Positions 46,025 to 53,867 of a stretch of 64,000 nucleotides of DNA are shown here, piece after piece. The stretch is from Streptomyces sclerotialus (GTDB lineage: Bacteria > Actinomycetota > Actinomycetes > Streptomycetales > Streptomycetaceae), in assembly GCF_040907265.1 (NCBI RefSeq), contig NZ_JBFOHP010000002.1, positions 7,688,001 through 7,752,000 of the forward strand. Reading direction: 5' to 3'. Every line of letters begins with the position of its first letter. Position 1 is the first letter of the stretch. A program made the position numbers and the translations under genes. The notes under the pieces were generated by a model. The model searched no databases, was not told the origin of the DNA, and saw nothing but the letters and a program-made list of their open reading frames with translations.

Positions 46025-46918
46025 GTGCTCACGGATGCCGCGACCGATGTCTTCGAAGAACACCGCCCCGTCCTCCAGGGCGTCGCCTACCGCATGCTCG
46101 GCCGGGCGGCCGACGCCGAGGACGTCGTCCAGGAGGCGTGGCTGCGCTGGTCGGCCGCCGACCACGAAGCGGTGCGCGAGCCGCGCGCCTACCTCGTACG
46201 CGTCACCACCCGGCTCGCGATCGACCGGCTGCGCCAGGTCCAGGCCCGGCGCGAGGCGTACGTGGGGCCGTGGCTCCCCGAGCCCGTCGCGACCGACTTC
46301 GGCGGGGCCGTGCCGGACAGCGCGGACCGTGCCGTCTTCACCGAGTCCGTGACGTTCGCCGTGCTCGTCGTCATGGAGTCGCTCTCGCCGCTGGAGCGGG
46401 CCGTCTTCGTGCTGCGCGAGGCGTTCGGCTATCCGTACGCGGAGATCGCCGCCGTACTGGAGCGCGGCGAGGCCGCCGTGCGCCAACTGGCAGGGCGCGC
46501 CCGGCGTCACGTGGAGGAACGCAAGCCGCGCTTCGAAGTCGACCCCGAGCGGCAGCGGGACCTGACCGAGCGGTTCCTCGCCGCCGCGGCCGGCGACGAC
46601 CTCCAGGGACTGATCGGCCTGCTCGCCGAGGACGTACGGCTGGTCGGCGACAGCGGCGGCAAGGCGAAGGCACCGCTGCGCGTCATCGAGACCGCCGACA
46701 AGGTCGCCCGCTTCCTGGTGGCCGTGGCGAGCAACCCGCAGACCGAGCTGCGGTTCGGCTTCGCTGCGCTCAACGGCGGGGTCGCGCTGGTGGCGCGGGA
46801 AGGGGAGCGGGTCGACACGGTCTTCCAGCTCGACGTGGTGGACGGCCGCATCCAGACGGTCTACATCGTCCGCAACCCCGACAAGCTGGCGGCGGTGGGG
46901 GCGGCCCCCACCGCCTGA
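46025..46918 (+). CDS. ECF41-type RNA polymerase sigma factor
   Basis: 297 residues. Sigma-2 (VLQGVAYRMLGRAADAEDVV), a linker with the ECF41 motif WLPEP, sigma-4 (FVLREAFGYPYAEIAAVLE), and a C-terminal SnoaL-like regulatory domain with DSGGK in place of the usual DGGGR and the C-terminal NPDKL. The fused domain tunes activity, replacing an anti-sigma factor. ECF41 genes usually sit beside a carboxymuconolactone-decarboxylase, oxidoreductase or epimerase gene; none is adjacent here. GTG 46025. Confidence 0.93.
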   Translation: MLTDAATDVFEEHRPVLQGVAYRMLGRAADAEDVVQEAWLRWSAADHEAVREPRAYLVRVTTRLAIDRLRQVQARREAYVGPWLPEPVATDFGGAVPDSADRAVFTESVTFAVLVVMESLSPLERAVFVLREAFGYPYAEIAAVLERGEAAVRQLAGRARRHVEERKPRFEVDPERQRDLTERFLAAAAGDDLQGLIGLLAEDVRLVGDSGGKAKAPLRVIETADKVARFLVAVASNPQTELRFGFAALNGGVALVAREGERVDTVFQLDVVDGRIQTVYIVRNPDKLAAVGAAPTA

Positions 46919-46966
46919 CGCCCGCCGGCGCCCAGGGCTGCCCGTTCCTGATCCGGACGGAAGACC

Positions 46967-47677
46967 CTAGCGCGGCACGACGCCCGCCGCCCGCGCCGCC
47001 GCGCGCAGGCCGCTGCGTGGGCTGGTCAGTACCTCCGTACGGACGTCCGCACACTCGGCCGCCGGCGCCATCGACGCCTGCGCGAGCACGATGACGTGCG
47101 CGCTCTTGGGCGCTCCGGCGTCCGCCGCGTCGTCCACCGCCTCGTCCACGGTCACCGCGCTGCCGTCGGTGTCCGCCTCCCGCACGGCATCGGCCACCGC
47201 GGTGAGGTATGCCTCGTGGTCGTCCGCCTCGAAGAGCGCGAAGGCGTCCGGCACCAGATGCGTACGGACCACGACCCGCCGCCCGGCGCGCTCCGCCTCC
47301 TCCTCGATGAGTGCGACCGTCGGCTCCAAGGTGCTCGCCACCGTCGCGAGGACGGTGATCCGCTCACCGCCCGCCACCGCGGCCGCGGCCATCGGCCGGT
47401 CCGCGCGGAGCACCGGTACGTCGAACTCCGCACCGGCCGCCTCGGCGACGCCACCGATCGTGGAACACGTGCACAACGCGGCCGTCGCGCCCTCCGCCAC
47501 GGCCGCCGCGAGGGCGCCCCGTACGTCGTCGGCCACCGCCTCGGGGCCGGCCTCCCGCGCCCGGTCCAGCAGTTCCGGATGCACGAGGTGACGGAGCTTC
47601 AGCGCGGGCGCCTCGCTGTCGCGCAGCGCGTCGAACACAGGGACATGGACGGGAGAGGTGTGCAGCACGGCAAGCAT
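46967..47677 (-). CDS. Asp/Glu racemase superfamily protein
   Basis: 236 residues. Two catalytic cysteines are expected in this family: the first is in TAALCTCSTIGGVAEAA; the equivalent second position reads IVLAQASMAPAAEC, with Cys only further on, so activity as a racemase is doubtful. Asp/Glu/hydantoin racemase and maleate isomerase folds are possible. ATG 47677 is preceded by TACGGT-N7, a leaderless arrangement. Convergent with the sigma factor gene. Confidence 0.8.
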   Translation of the reverse strand: MLAVLHTSPVHVPVFDALRDSEAPALKLRHLVHPELLDRAREAGPEAVADDVRGALAAAVAEGATAALCTCSTIGGVAEAAGAEFDVPVLRADRPMAAAAVAGGERITVLATVASTLEPTVALIEEEAERAGRRVVVRTHLVPDAFALFEADDHEAYLTAVADAVREADTDGSAVTVDEAVDDAADAGAPKSAHVIVLAQASMAPAAECADVRTEVLTSPRSGLRAAARAAGVVPR

Positions 47678-47785
47678 GCCGGGGACCGTACCCGCCGAAA
47701 CCGAACCGATGCCCCCAGGCGCGGCGCGCCCGGCCGCCGTCTCCGACCGTGTTGACTCGGTCACGCAACGGCATCGGATAGCCCA

Positions 47786-47820
47786 TTGGTCTTGACCAAG
47801 GGTGGGGCCGCCCATATCGT
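47786..47820 (+). promoter_or_regulatory. promoter with overlapping palindromic operator for gntR
   Basis: -35 TTGACC (47792-47797), spacer 17, -10 TATCGT (47815-47820). The palindrome TTGGTCTTGACCAA (47786-47799) overlaps the -35 and has the TGGTCT-n-GACCA core of DasR-type sites. It suggests autorepression by the GntR protein downstream or DasR input. Confidence 0.65.
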
Positions 47821-47926
47821 CACAGGCATACTTCAACAACCTTTAATAAAGAAGCGCTCATAACCCGGGAGACACCGGGGAGGCCCCTGGAGACGGACCG
47901 GGGACACGGCGATTGCGGAGGACAGG

Positions 47927-48679
47927 GTGGGGACCACGCAGCTCGACACGGCGCAGGAACCGAAGTACTGGCACCTCAAGACCGTGCTCAGTGACGCGCT
48001 CGACTCGGAGTTCGCGGTCGGCGAGATCCTGCCGAACGAACGGGACCTGGCGGCGCGCTTCGGGGTCGCGCGGGCGACGCTCCGGCAGGCGCTCGAACAG
48101 CTCGAACTGGAAGGCCGGCTGCAGCGCCGCCGCGGCGTCGGCACCACGGTCGCCCCGCCCCGCATGGGCGTGCCCGTGGACCGTTCAGGGCACAGCTGGC
48201 CCGGCGCGCCCGGCGACGCCTGGCAGCCGGCCGACGCGGCCGCCGTGGACGGCGCGGCCCTCCCGCCCGCCGTCGCCGATGCGCTGGGTGCCGGCGCGGG
48301 GGACACGGTGCACGTCGTGCGGCGTACGCGGGTCGACCACGGCCAGCCGGTCGCGGCCGAACTGCTCTACGTACCGGCCGAGTCCGTCCCCGGCCTCGTC
48401 GCGGACGCCGCCGCCGGGCCGGTCGCCCGCGCCCGTGCCGTCCTCCAGGAACTGCAACTGCTCGCACTGGACGGCGAGGAGCGCGCCGTGGAGCTGGGCT
48501 CGGCCCGCGCCGAGGACGCCAAGCTGCTGGACCGGCTGCCCGGCGCCCCCGTCCTGGTCGTCACCACCCGGTACGTGACCGGCGGCCGCACCACCGCCGT
48601 CGCGGTCTCCACCTACCGCGCCGACACCTGCCGTCTCACCTTCGGCGACCACGACACGCTCGCCGTACTCCCCGGCTGA
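47927..48679 (+). CDS. GntR/HutC family regulator with UTRA domain
   Basis: 250 residues. Winged helix at about residues 15-75 (NERDLAARFGVARATLRQAL, then LEGRLQRRRGVGTTVAPP) and UTRA effector domain (VHVVRRTRVDHGQPVAAELL). Same subfamily as DasR, which responds to glucosamine-6-phosphate. GTG 47927. No transport or sugar genes lie next to it, so its targets are elsewhere or only itself. The upstream promoter carries a matching palindrome. Confidence 0.9.
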   Translation: MGTTQLDTAQEPKYWHLKTVLSDALDSEFAVGEILPNERDLAARFGVARATLRQALEQLELEGRLQRRRGVGTTVAPPRMGVPVDRSGHSWPGAPGDAWQPADAAAVDGAALPPAVADALGAGAGDTVHVVRRTRVDHGQPVAAELLYVPAESVPGLVADAAAGPVARARAVLQELQLLALDGEERAVELGSARAEDAKLLDRLPGAPVLVVTTRYVTGGRTTAVAVSTYRADTCRLTFGDHDTLAVLPG

Positions 48680-48727
48680 TCCGCCCCGCCCCGTCCCGCA
48701 GCAACCGGGGCGAGGTAGGTGGATCGG

Positions 48728-48865
48728 TCAGTCGGCCGGCGAGACCAGGTGGTCGTGCAGTGTGCCGTCGCGGGCGTGCTGCGGCGACGGGGTGTAGCGG
48801 CACCCGTCCTCGAACAGCAGGGAGAACGGTCCGGGGGCGCACCGGCCGGCGATGCGGCCCCAGCG
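48728..48865 (-). pseudogene. probable 3' remnant of a gene
   Basis: About 45 codons ending FEDGCRYTPSPQHARDG...HLVSPAD and stop, with GC-rich third positions typical of this chromosome, but no start codon context or recognisable domain upstream. The next gene toward higher coordinates has different composition, so the 5' part was probably lost when the accessory patch arrived. Confidence 0.35.
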
Positions 48866-48944
48866 GCCTTCTGGCTGAGTCAGGGGATCAGCGGCAGCAC
48901 CGCGCCCTGGTCGCCCTCGGCGGGCGTTGCCTCGCCATCTGTGG

Positions 48945-49829
48945 TCAGGGCTGTGTCGACTGGTTCTGCAAGCTCTCGCGCGGCAGGACCTGGGGAATGA
49001 CGGGCAGCACAGTGCCGGCGCCGATGGGTGCGACATGTGCTACGAGTTCGCCGGCCTCGGCGAGCATGAGCAGGTTCGGAAGCTCGTACGATTGTGCGGC
49101 ACTGCGATCGGCTTGATAGCCAAGGTCGTCAAGGCTCGCTGCAGTGAGCCTGCTGAGTGGATTGACCATGTTACCGATGAAGCCTGTCATCAGTTCGTTG
49201 CGGAAGACAGCCTCTCGCCAGTGGCTTTCGCGAGTTCCGGGGCCGCCAGTGTTTTCCACCGGGACTCGTGTCGGCGTTCCGTCGCCGCGGAGCACGCCGT
49301 ATTCCTGCATCGCGCCGGCACCCACAAAGGTGGGGTTCGACGTGCCGATCCCTTTCAGTAGCGATTTCGAGTTCCAGAGTGTGCCGACGCCCAATACATG
49401 ACCCATCTCATGGGCAATGAGGTCATTCAACAAGCCGTTTGCCTCCATGCTCGCGAGGTCGGCAGTGTCGAAGGACATGATCCCTTTCGCAGGGAGAAGT
49501 GACGCGGCACCGATTCCTGGAGGGCGGATGTGCGTAGGGCCTGCTTGCCCCAGAACCTTACCGGCTCCGTCAAGAGAAACTCCCTGAGCCAGGATCAGGA
49601 CGTCATCGATATTCTCGTTGTCGACTGTGACGCTGGGGAGATCCCCTACGATCACTTTCGTCCAGCGATCGGCAGCTGTAGCGAACGAAGACCGTTGAGA
49701 AGCGGTCAGGCCGCCGAGGAACCGGACTTCGATCGTGAACGGTGAAGTCGTCGCAGCGATTTCCTGAGCGCGCGATGCGTCCGCTCGCGCCTGATAAGTT
49801 TCATACTTTTCTTCCGTCATGTTCCTCAC
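48945..49829 (-). CDS. leishmanolysin-like zinc metalloprotease without signal peptide
   Basis: 294 residues. Metzincin zinc site HEMGHVLGVGTLW (HExxHxxGxGxxW) at about residues 139-151; a further His/Met region in ESHWREAVFRNELMTG and NPLSRLTAASLDDLGYQ matches M8-type proteases. Unlike typical secreted members, there is no N-terminal signal or transmembrane segment. GC content is below that of the neighbours, suggesting transfer. GTG 49829 or ATG 49820 (GAGGAAC) are the starts. The C-terminal tail continues in another frame to a second plausible end (TDGEATPAEGDQGAVLPLIP) near 48880, hinting at a frameshift. Confidence 0.8.
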   Translation of the reverse strand: MRNMTEEKYETYQARADASRAQEIAATTSPFTIEVRFLGGLTASQRSSFATAADRWTKVIVGDLPSVTVDNENIDDVLILAQGVSLDGAGKVLGQAGPTHIRPPGIGAASLLPAKGIMSFDTADLASMEANGLLNDLIAHEMGHVLGVGTLWNSKSLLKGIGTSNPTFVGAGAMQEYGVLRGDGTPTRVPVENTGGPGTRESHWREAVFRNELMTGFIGNMVNPLSRLTAASLDDLGYQADRSAAQSYELPNLLMLAEAGELVAHVAPIGAGTVLPVIPQVLPRESLQNQSTQP

Positions 49830-50333
49830 TGACTTTCTTCGTGTGAGGAGTCACTGTTTCGCGTCTACTGGACAGACGTAGACGTCACGCAGGATTCCTG
49901 CCTGCCTGAGGCACTGGAGCCGCTCCAGTCGATCCTCGCAGCATCCCTTGCACCGGTACAACGCCAGGTGAGGCGTAGCTACTTACAGGCATTACCTTAA
50001 ACCCCCTCACGCCCCAGAATCCAGACAGAAGCGGGACAATTCCCTTGTCCTGTTACCGTCGCGCAGTGAAGTGCAGTTTTCAATGCGGCGAGCATATATT
50101 CAGCAAACTGCAGTTGATGCCGTTTGCCGCGAAACGTCGGAGCTTGAAGTTGTGGACCGGCATTGGCGAATTCGGCACCTGTAACGACCTGAGATCAAGC
50201 GCAACCGTATCGGGTGCGGTTGTAGCCCAAAGCCTTCCCGTGGCAGCGATGGAGCAATGGGCCGTCTCGTAACACCCGTGGCGGTGTCCCACCGACATTG
50301 CCGATCCACCACCTCAAGACAGGAGGGTGACCA
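49830..50333. other. 504-base gap, lower GC, no gene seen
   Basis: No gene I can support; a 75-codon TTG-initiated frame at 50045-50272 has no binding site or good codon bias. It holds a 17-base palindrome ACTGGAGCCGCTCCAGT (49913-49929), a spaced repeat GTCTAC/GTAGAC (49863-49883), and the AGGAGGGTG binding site for the next gene. Promoters for the metalloprotease and the Cys-rich gene must lie here. Confidence 0.5.
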
Positions 50334-50690
50334 ATGCCCGAGTACATCGAATTCCCCCAGGAGAACATCGATAAGGCCTTGGCTCTGGCACGGAGCCCCT
50401 TTGAAGGGGTTGACCTGCAGTCCGCCGACATGCTGACTCCCGAGGCGGTTGCGCAGGCCGGCCCGGCCGCTGTCAGTGCCGGCTGCGTGGCACTGAGGTC
50501 CGAGGGGAAAAAGGTATGCCTGAAGGTGCCGTTCGCGGGCAACATTTGCGTGCCGGTCGACCTGCCCGACGGCACGTTTGCGGAAGCCTGTGTGGACATC
50601 TGCACCCGCTTCGGCGTCCCTACCGGCGCCTGCGTCGTAGTCCGGGCAGCAGGCAAACAAGTCTGGCGGCAGTGCTTCGGCTGGTGCTGA
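50334..50690 (+). CDS. small eight-cysteine protein of unknown function
   Basis: 118 residues, start ATG behind CAGGAGGGTGACC. After a helical N-terminal third (PQENIDKALALARSPFEGVD), the remainder has eight cysteines at semi-regular intervals (AGC, KVCLK, NICVP, EACVDICTR, GACVV, RQCFGWC), ending in Cys. No signal peptide, no membrane helix. Pattern resembles a disulfide-rich or metal-clustered domain. No family recognised. Lies in the lower-GC patch and precedes the C2-like gene. Confidence 0.72.
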   Translation: MPEYIEFPQENIDKALALARSPFEGVDLQSADMLTPEAVAQAGPAAVSAGCVALRSEGKKVCLKVPFAGNICVPVDLPDGTFAEACVDICTRFGVPTGACVVVRAAGKQVWRQCFGWC

Positions 50691-50723
50691 CCTGGCATCG
50701 GTTGCATGAAGCGTGTTGTCTGA

Positions 50724-50752
50724 CAGGTGATCAGGTGATCAGGTGATCAGGT
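50724..50752 (+). repeat. 8-bp tandem repeat (CAGGTGAT x3 and partial)
   Basis: CAGGTGAT at 50724, 50732 and 50740, then CAGGT at 50748, between the Cys-rich and C2-like genes. Confidence 0.9.
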
Positions 50753-50760
50753 AAGCGAAA

Positions 50761-50829
50761 GAAGTGCCTCTGGCCGGGGGCAATGGGGATTGTCAAGGTT
50801 CTCGCCCCCTGCGGCGTCAGAGGCACTTC
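50761..50829 (+). terminator. large hairpin between small genes
   Basis: A perfect 12-bp outer stem (GAAGTGCCTCTG at 50761-50772 with 50818-50829) and an inner GGGGGC/GCCCCC stem. Could terminate the Cys-rich gene or fold in the leader of the next gene. Confidence 0.6.
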
Positions 50830-50936
50830 CCGGGTGAGGGACTCTCCCCCTTCGAAGAAACAGGGAGCACTTGTTCTTCCATTCCTGGAGCATGGTGCTC
50901 AGCTCTGCCACCGGTTGCAAGTGGAGAGGAACGGAC

Positions 50937-51251
50937 GTGCCTACATTGAAACTGAGGAATCTTCGCTGTTTCGAGACAGAGGATAACTGGGGCGCAGATC
51001 ACGCATACCTGGTGGTCAATGGCCGCCACGTTTGGGGCCCGACCAGGATAAATGACAATCAGTGGCGCGAAGTGAACGTGGATGAGCCGTTCACTTCTAC
51101 GGCAACTATCGAGTTGTACGAAAAAGACGACTCCGACCCCGATGACTACTTGGGGACGTGGGTCGCGCGAGAGAACGATTCCGGCGAGCAGCGGGCCTTC
51201 TTCAACGCTGACGATGCGCACTACGAACTGTTCTACGAAGTGGTGCGGTAG
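50937..51251 (+). CDS. small acidic C2-like domain protein
   Basis: 104 residues. Start GTG 50937 with GAGAGGA 5 bases upstream; an earlier in-frame ATG (50871) lacks a site. Beta-rich with many Asp/Glu: CFETEDNWGADHAYLVVNG, ELYEKDDSDPDDYLGTW, AHYELFYEV. Patterned like a single beta-sandwich (C2-like) calcium-binding fold. No signal peptide. Function unknown. Lower GC than neighbours. May be in one unit with the Cys-rich gene upstream. Confidence 0.72.
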   Translation: MPTLKLRNLRCFETEDNWGADHAYLVVNGRHVWGPTRINDNQWREVNVDEPFTSTATIELYEKDDSDPDDYLGTWVARENDSGEQRAFFNADDAHYELFYEVVR

Positions 51252-51565
51252 TTCTGCCGTTCAGTGGCCACCGCCGGTCGCGCCCCCGCCTCTCTCGCCA
51301 TCGGATCGACGGTCTTCCACCCGGACGCCGTTACATGCCGGCCCGCGCTACCGACGGACGCCCCGCCCTTCGGAGCCGACGCCGTCACCTGCCCCTTCAT
51401 TGCGAAGTCCGCTCCTCCGCGTACGTGAGCTCGTCCTCGTGGTCGAACCTGCCGGGCTCGGCCTCGGCGAACCCGCCAGGGCCCTCGTCGGACCAGTCCG
51501 CCGGACACCTCGGTCATCGCCCGTTCGGCGCCCGGCCACGCGGGGAGTGGGTTCCCGGGTGCCGG
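51252..51565. other. 314-base gap, nothing convincing
   Basis: Both strands have open frames without codon bias or a binding site. It is probably the seam between the accessory patch and the ROK gene. Confidence 0.5.
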
Positions 51566-52723
51566 TCAGCGCCGTGCCGTGACCGTGCCCTCGACCGCGA
51601 AGAGCTGTTCCTCCACGTGGTCGAGGGCGAGGCGCAGGGCGCCGGTCGCCACCACCGCCTCGCCCAGGGCCGACAGCGTGACCTGCGGCGGGCGGAGGCA
51701 GTAGCGGGACAGTTCCGCGCGCAGCGGCTCCAGTACGCCGTCCAGGCCGGCCGCCCAGCCGCCGATGACGACGATCTCCGGGTCGAGGGCGAGGACCAGC
51801 GCGGCGACGTCGTGGACCAGGCGCTGGAGGAAGCGCTGTACGGCGTCCCGGGCGCGTGCGTCGCCCTCGCGCGCCAGCGTGAACACCTGTGCGACCTGCG
51901 CCTCGTCCAGCGGATGCAGCGGTTCGCCGGTCGTCGACAGCAGCGTCTCGGGCGTCGCCTCGCGCCCCAGCAGATGCAGCGCGCCGATCTCCCCGGCCGC
52001 CCCGCCGAAGCCGCGGTGTAGCCGCCCGCCGATCAGCGAACCCGCTCCCGGGCTCAGCCCGGCCAGCACGAACACCACGTCGTCCGAGCCGGCCGCAGCA
52101 CCCTTCCAATGCTCGGCGACAACCGCCGCGTTGGCGTCGTTCTCCACCAGAACCGGGCAGCGGAAGGACTTGCGCAGCCGTTCCCCCAGCGGCAGGCCCG
52201 TCCAGCCCGGCAGCGCGGTACCCAGCGTCACCCTGCCGTCGGCCTCCACGATGCCGGGGCCCGCGACGCCCACCGCGCGCAGCGAGTCGCGGGCCACGCC
52301 CGCTCGCAGCAGCAGGTCGGCGACCGTGTTCCGGACGCACGCCAGCCGCCGGTCGGCCGGGGTGGCCTCGTCCACGTCGTGCTGGACCGAGCCCAGCACC
52401 CGCCCGCACAGGTCGGACAGCAGCGCCGAGACCCGGTGCGAGCCGATCTCGATACCCAGCAGGTGCCCGGCCTCGGCGCGGAAGCGGAACCGGCGCGCGG
52501 GCCGGCCCTGCCGCCGCGCCGCGCCCTCGTCGGCGGGCGCCTCGACGACCAGCCCCGTCTCGATGAGCCCTTCCACGACGCCTTCGACGGTCGGCCGGGA
52601 CAGGCCGGTGAGCTGTACCAGCTGGGTCAGGGTGGAGGAGTCGGCGGCGCGCAGCGCGTGCAGCACCACGGCGGAGTTGATCCGCCGCAGCAGAGAGGGA
52701 TCCCCGCCGGTGAGCCGCCCCAA
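51566..52723 (-). CDS. ROK family transcriptional regulator
   Basis: 385 residues. Winged HTH at residues 15-65 (TLTQLVQLTGLSRPTVEGVV), then a sugar-kinase-like ROK domain (GVAGPGIVEADG, VENDANAAVVAEHWKG, GGAAGEIGALHLLG). The zinc-finger signature of active kinases (CxCGxxGCxE) is absent, so it should be a NagC/XylR-type regulator, not a kinase. TTG start with GGGAGA upstream. No sugar uptake genes adjacent. Confidence 0.9.
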   Translation of the reverse strand: MGRLTGGDPSLLRRINSAVVLHALRAADSSTLTQLVQLTGLSRPTVEGVVEGLIETGLVVEAPADEGAARRQGRPARRFRFRAEAGHLLGIEIGSHRVSALLSDLCGRVLGSVQHDVDEATPADRRLACVRNTVADLLLRAGVARDSLRAVGVAGPGIVEADGRVTLGTALPGWTGLPLGERLRKSFRCPVLVENDANAAVVAEHWKGAAAGSDDVVFVLAGLSPGAGSLIGGRLHRGFGGAAGEIGALHLLGREATPETLLSTTGEPLHPLDEAQVAQVFTLAREGDARARDAVQRFLQRLVHDVAALVLALDPEIVVIGGWAAGLDGVLEPLRAELSRYCLRPPQVTLSALGEAVVATGALRLALDHVEEQLFAVEGTVTARR

Positions 52724-52850
52724 CGTCCGTCTCCCTAGCCTCGCGTGTCTGCGGGATCGTAACCGGTCGGACGGCCTGCGGCGAGCCCCGAAGTCCGCTG
52801 GTCACGGCCTGTGACGGCCAATTGTCAGACCCTGGGTCTTTACTGGTGAC

Positions 52851-53363
52851 ATGACGAGGCAACAGATTTCCGGTCACCTGTCCGTGCACCTGTCCGCGAT
52901 CGACGCCGCGCTCGCCGCGCCCGGCGACGCCGGCCGCGTGCTCAGGCTCCGCGTGAGTGAGGAGTTCTGGGACGCCGATCCGGCGGACGAGCGGGCCGTC
53001 GCGGCGGAGTGCGAAGCGGAACGGGCGGCGCTGGACGGCGTGCTGTCCTTACGCTGGGGGCCGCCCGGCGTGCTGGACCTGACAACCCATCTGGAGCGGT
53101 CGGCGATGGGGGTACCGGAGTGGCCGCCGCTGGCGGACCTGTCCGCGCTGACCGCGACGGTGCACGTGTGGGCGGTGGGGGAGTGCCGGGTGGCCACCGG
53201 GGTGGGAAGGGCCGCCGAGTTCCTGCCGTACGAGCTGGTGGCGGCGGTGTGGCCGGGCAGCGGTGCGGGGCCGCCGCTGCCCCGGCAGGGCGGTCACGCC
53301 TCGGCGAACGCCGCCTCGCGGAGCCGGCCGTACTCCTCCGCCAGGGTGGTGGGGTTCCAGTGA
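52851..53363 (+). CDS. conserved hypothetical protein
   Basis: 170 residues. N-terminal two thirds look ordered (SAIDAALAAPGDAGRVLRLR, then ADLSALTATVHVWAVGECRV); no domain recognised. The last 70 bases overlap the 3' end of mug on the other strand, and that part of the protein (ASRSRPYSSARVVGFQ) looks like antisense reading, so the stop position may have drifted. ATG 52851. Divergent from the ROK regulator gene. Confidence 0.55.
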   Translation: MTRQQISGHLSVHLSAIDAALAAPGDAGRVLRLRVSEEFWDADPADERAVAAECEAERAALDGVLSLRWGPPGVLDLTTHLERSAMGVPEWPPLADLSALTATVHVWAVGECRVATGVGRAAEFLPYELVAAVWPGSGAGPPLPRQGGHASANAASRSRPYSSARVVGFQ

Positions 53364-53845
53364 GCGTTCAGCCCGCTGGGGTTGGGCAGTACCCAGATCC
53401 GGGCGCCGCCGATGGTCCGCTCCTGCGGCCCGACCTTGGCATGCTTGTCGCCGAAGGCCGCGCGGTAGGCGGTGACCCCGGCGACCGCCAGCCACGCAGG
53501 GCGCAGCCGGCGCACCTTCTCCTCCAGCCGGCGGCCGCCTTCCTCGAATTCCTCCGGCGTCAGTTCGTCGGCGCGGGCGGTGGCCCGCTGCACGACGTTG
53601 GTGATGCCCACGCCGTACCGCAGCAGCTCCTGCTCCTCGGCCGGCAGCAGCCGCCGGGGGGTGAACCCGGCGGCGTGCAGCGTCGGCCAGAATCGGTTGC
53701 CGGGCCGGGCGAAATGGTGGCCGGTCGCGGCCGACATCAAGCCCGGGTTGATACCGCAGAAGAGCACCCGGAGTCCAGGCGCTGCCACGTCCGGGACGAG
53801 GCGGCCGCGAGCGGCTTCCAGCTCTTCGGGGGTGAAACGCGGCAC
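53294..53845 (-). CDS. mug: G/U mismatch-specific DNA glycosylase
   Basis: 183 residues. Removes uracil or ethenocytosine opposite guanine. Motif GINPGLMSAATGHHFARPGN (catalytic Asn and the insertion loop), FWPTLHAAGF, and the second conserved loop LPNPSGLNAHWN. GTG 53845 with CGGAG upstream. Immediately downstream of purB in the same direction (gap 22 bases). Overlaps convergently with the hypothetical gene. Confidence 0.93.
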   Translation of the reverse strand: MPRFTPEELEAARGRLVPDVAAPGLRVLFCGINPGLMSAATGHHFARPGNRFWPTLHAAGFTPRRLLPAEEQELLRYGVGITNVVQRATARADELTPEEFEEGGRRLEEKVRRLRPAWLAVAGVTAYRAAFGDKHAKVGPQERTIGGARIWVLPNPSGLNAHWNPTTLAEEYGRLREAAFAEA

Positions 53846-53867
53846 GGCGCTCCGATCGGTCGGAGGG

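Noticed and set aside
47786..47799. Calling the palindrome a proven DasR site
   Set aside because: Core matches but flanks differ from the 16-bp consensus, and the adjacent GntR protein is an equally good ligand; left as a candidate.
50045..50272. 75-codon frame with TTG start in the accessory gap
   Set aside because: No ribosome binding site, codon use not gene-like, no domain.
51233..51517. Minus-strand 94-codon frame after the C2-like gene
   Set aside because: Basic low-complexity translation, no binding site, overlaps the C2-like gene end.
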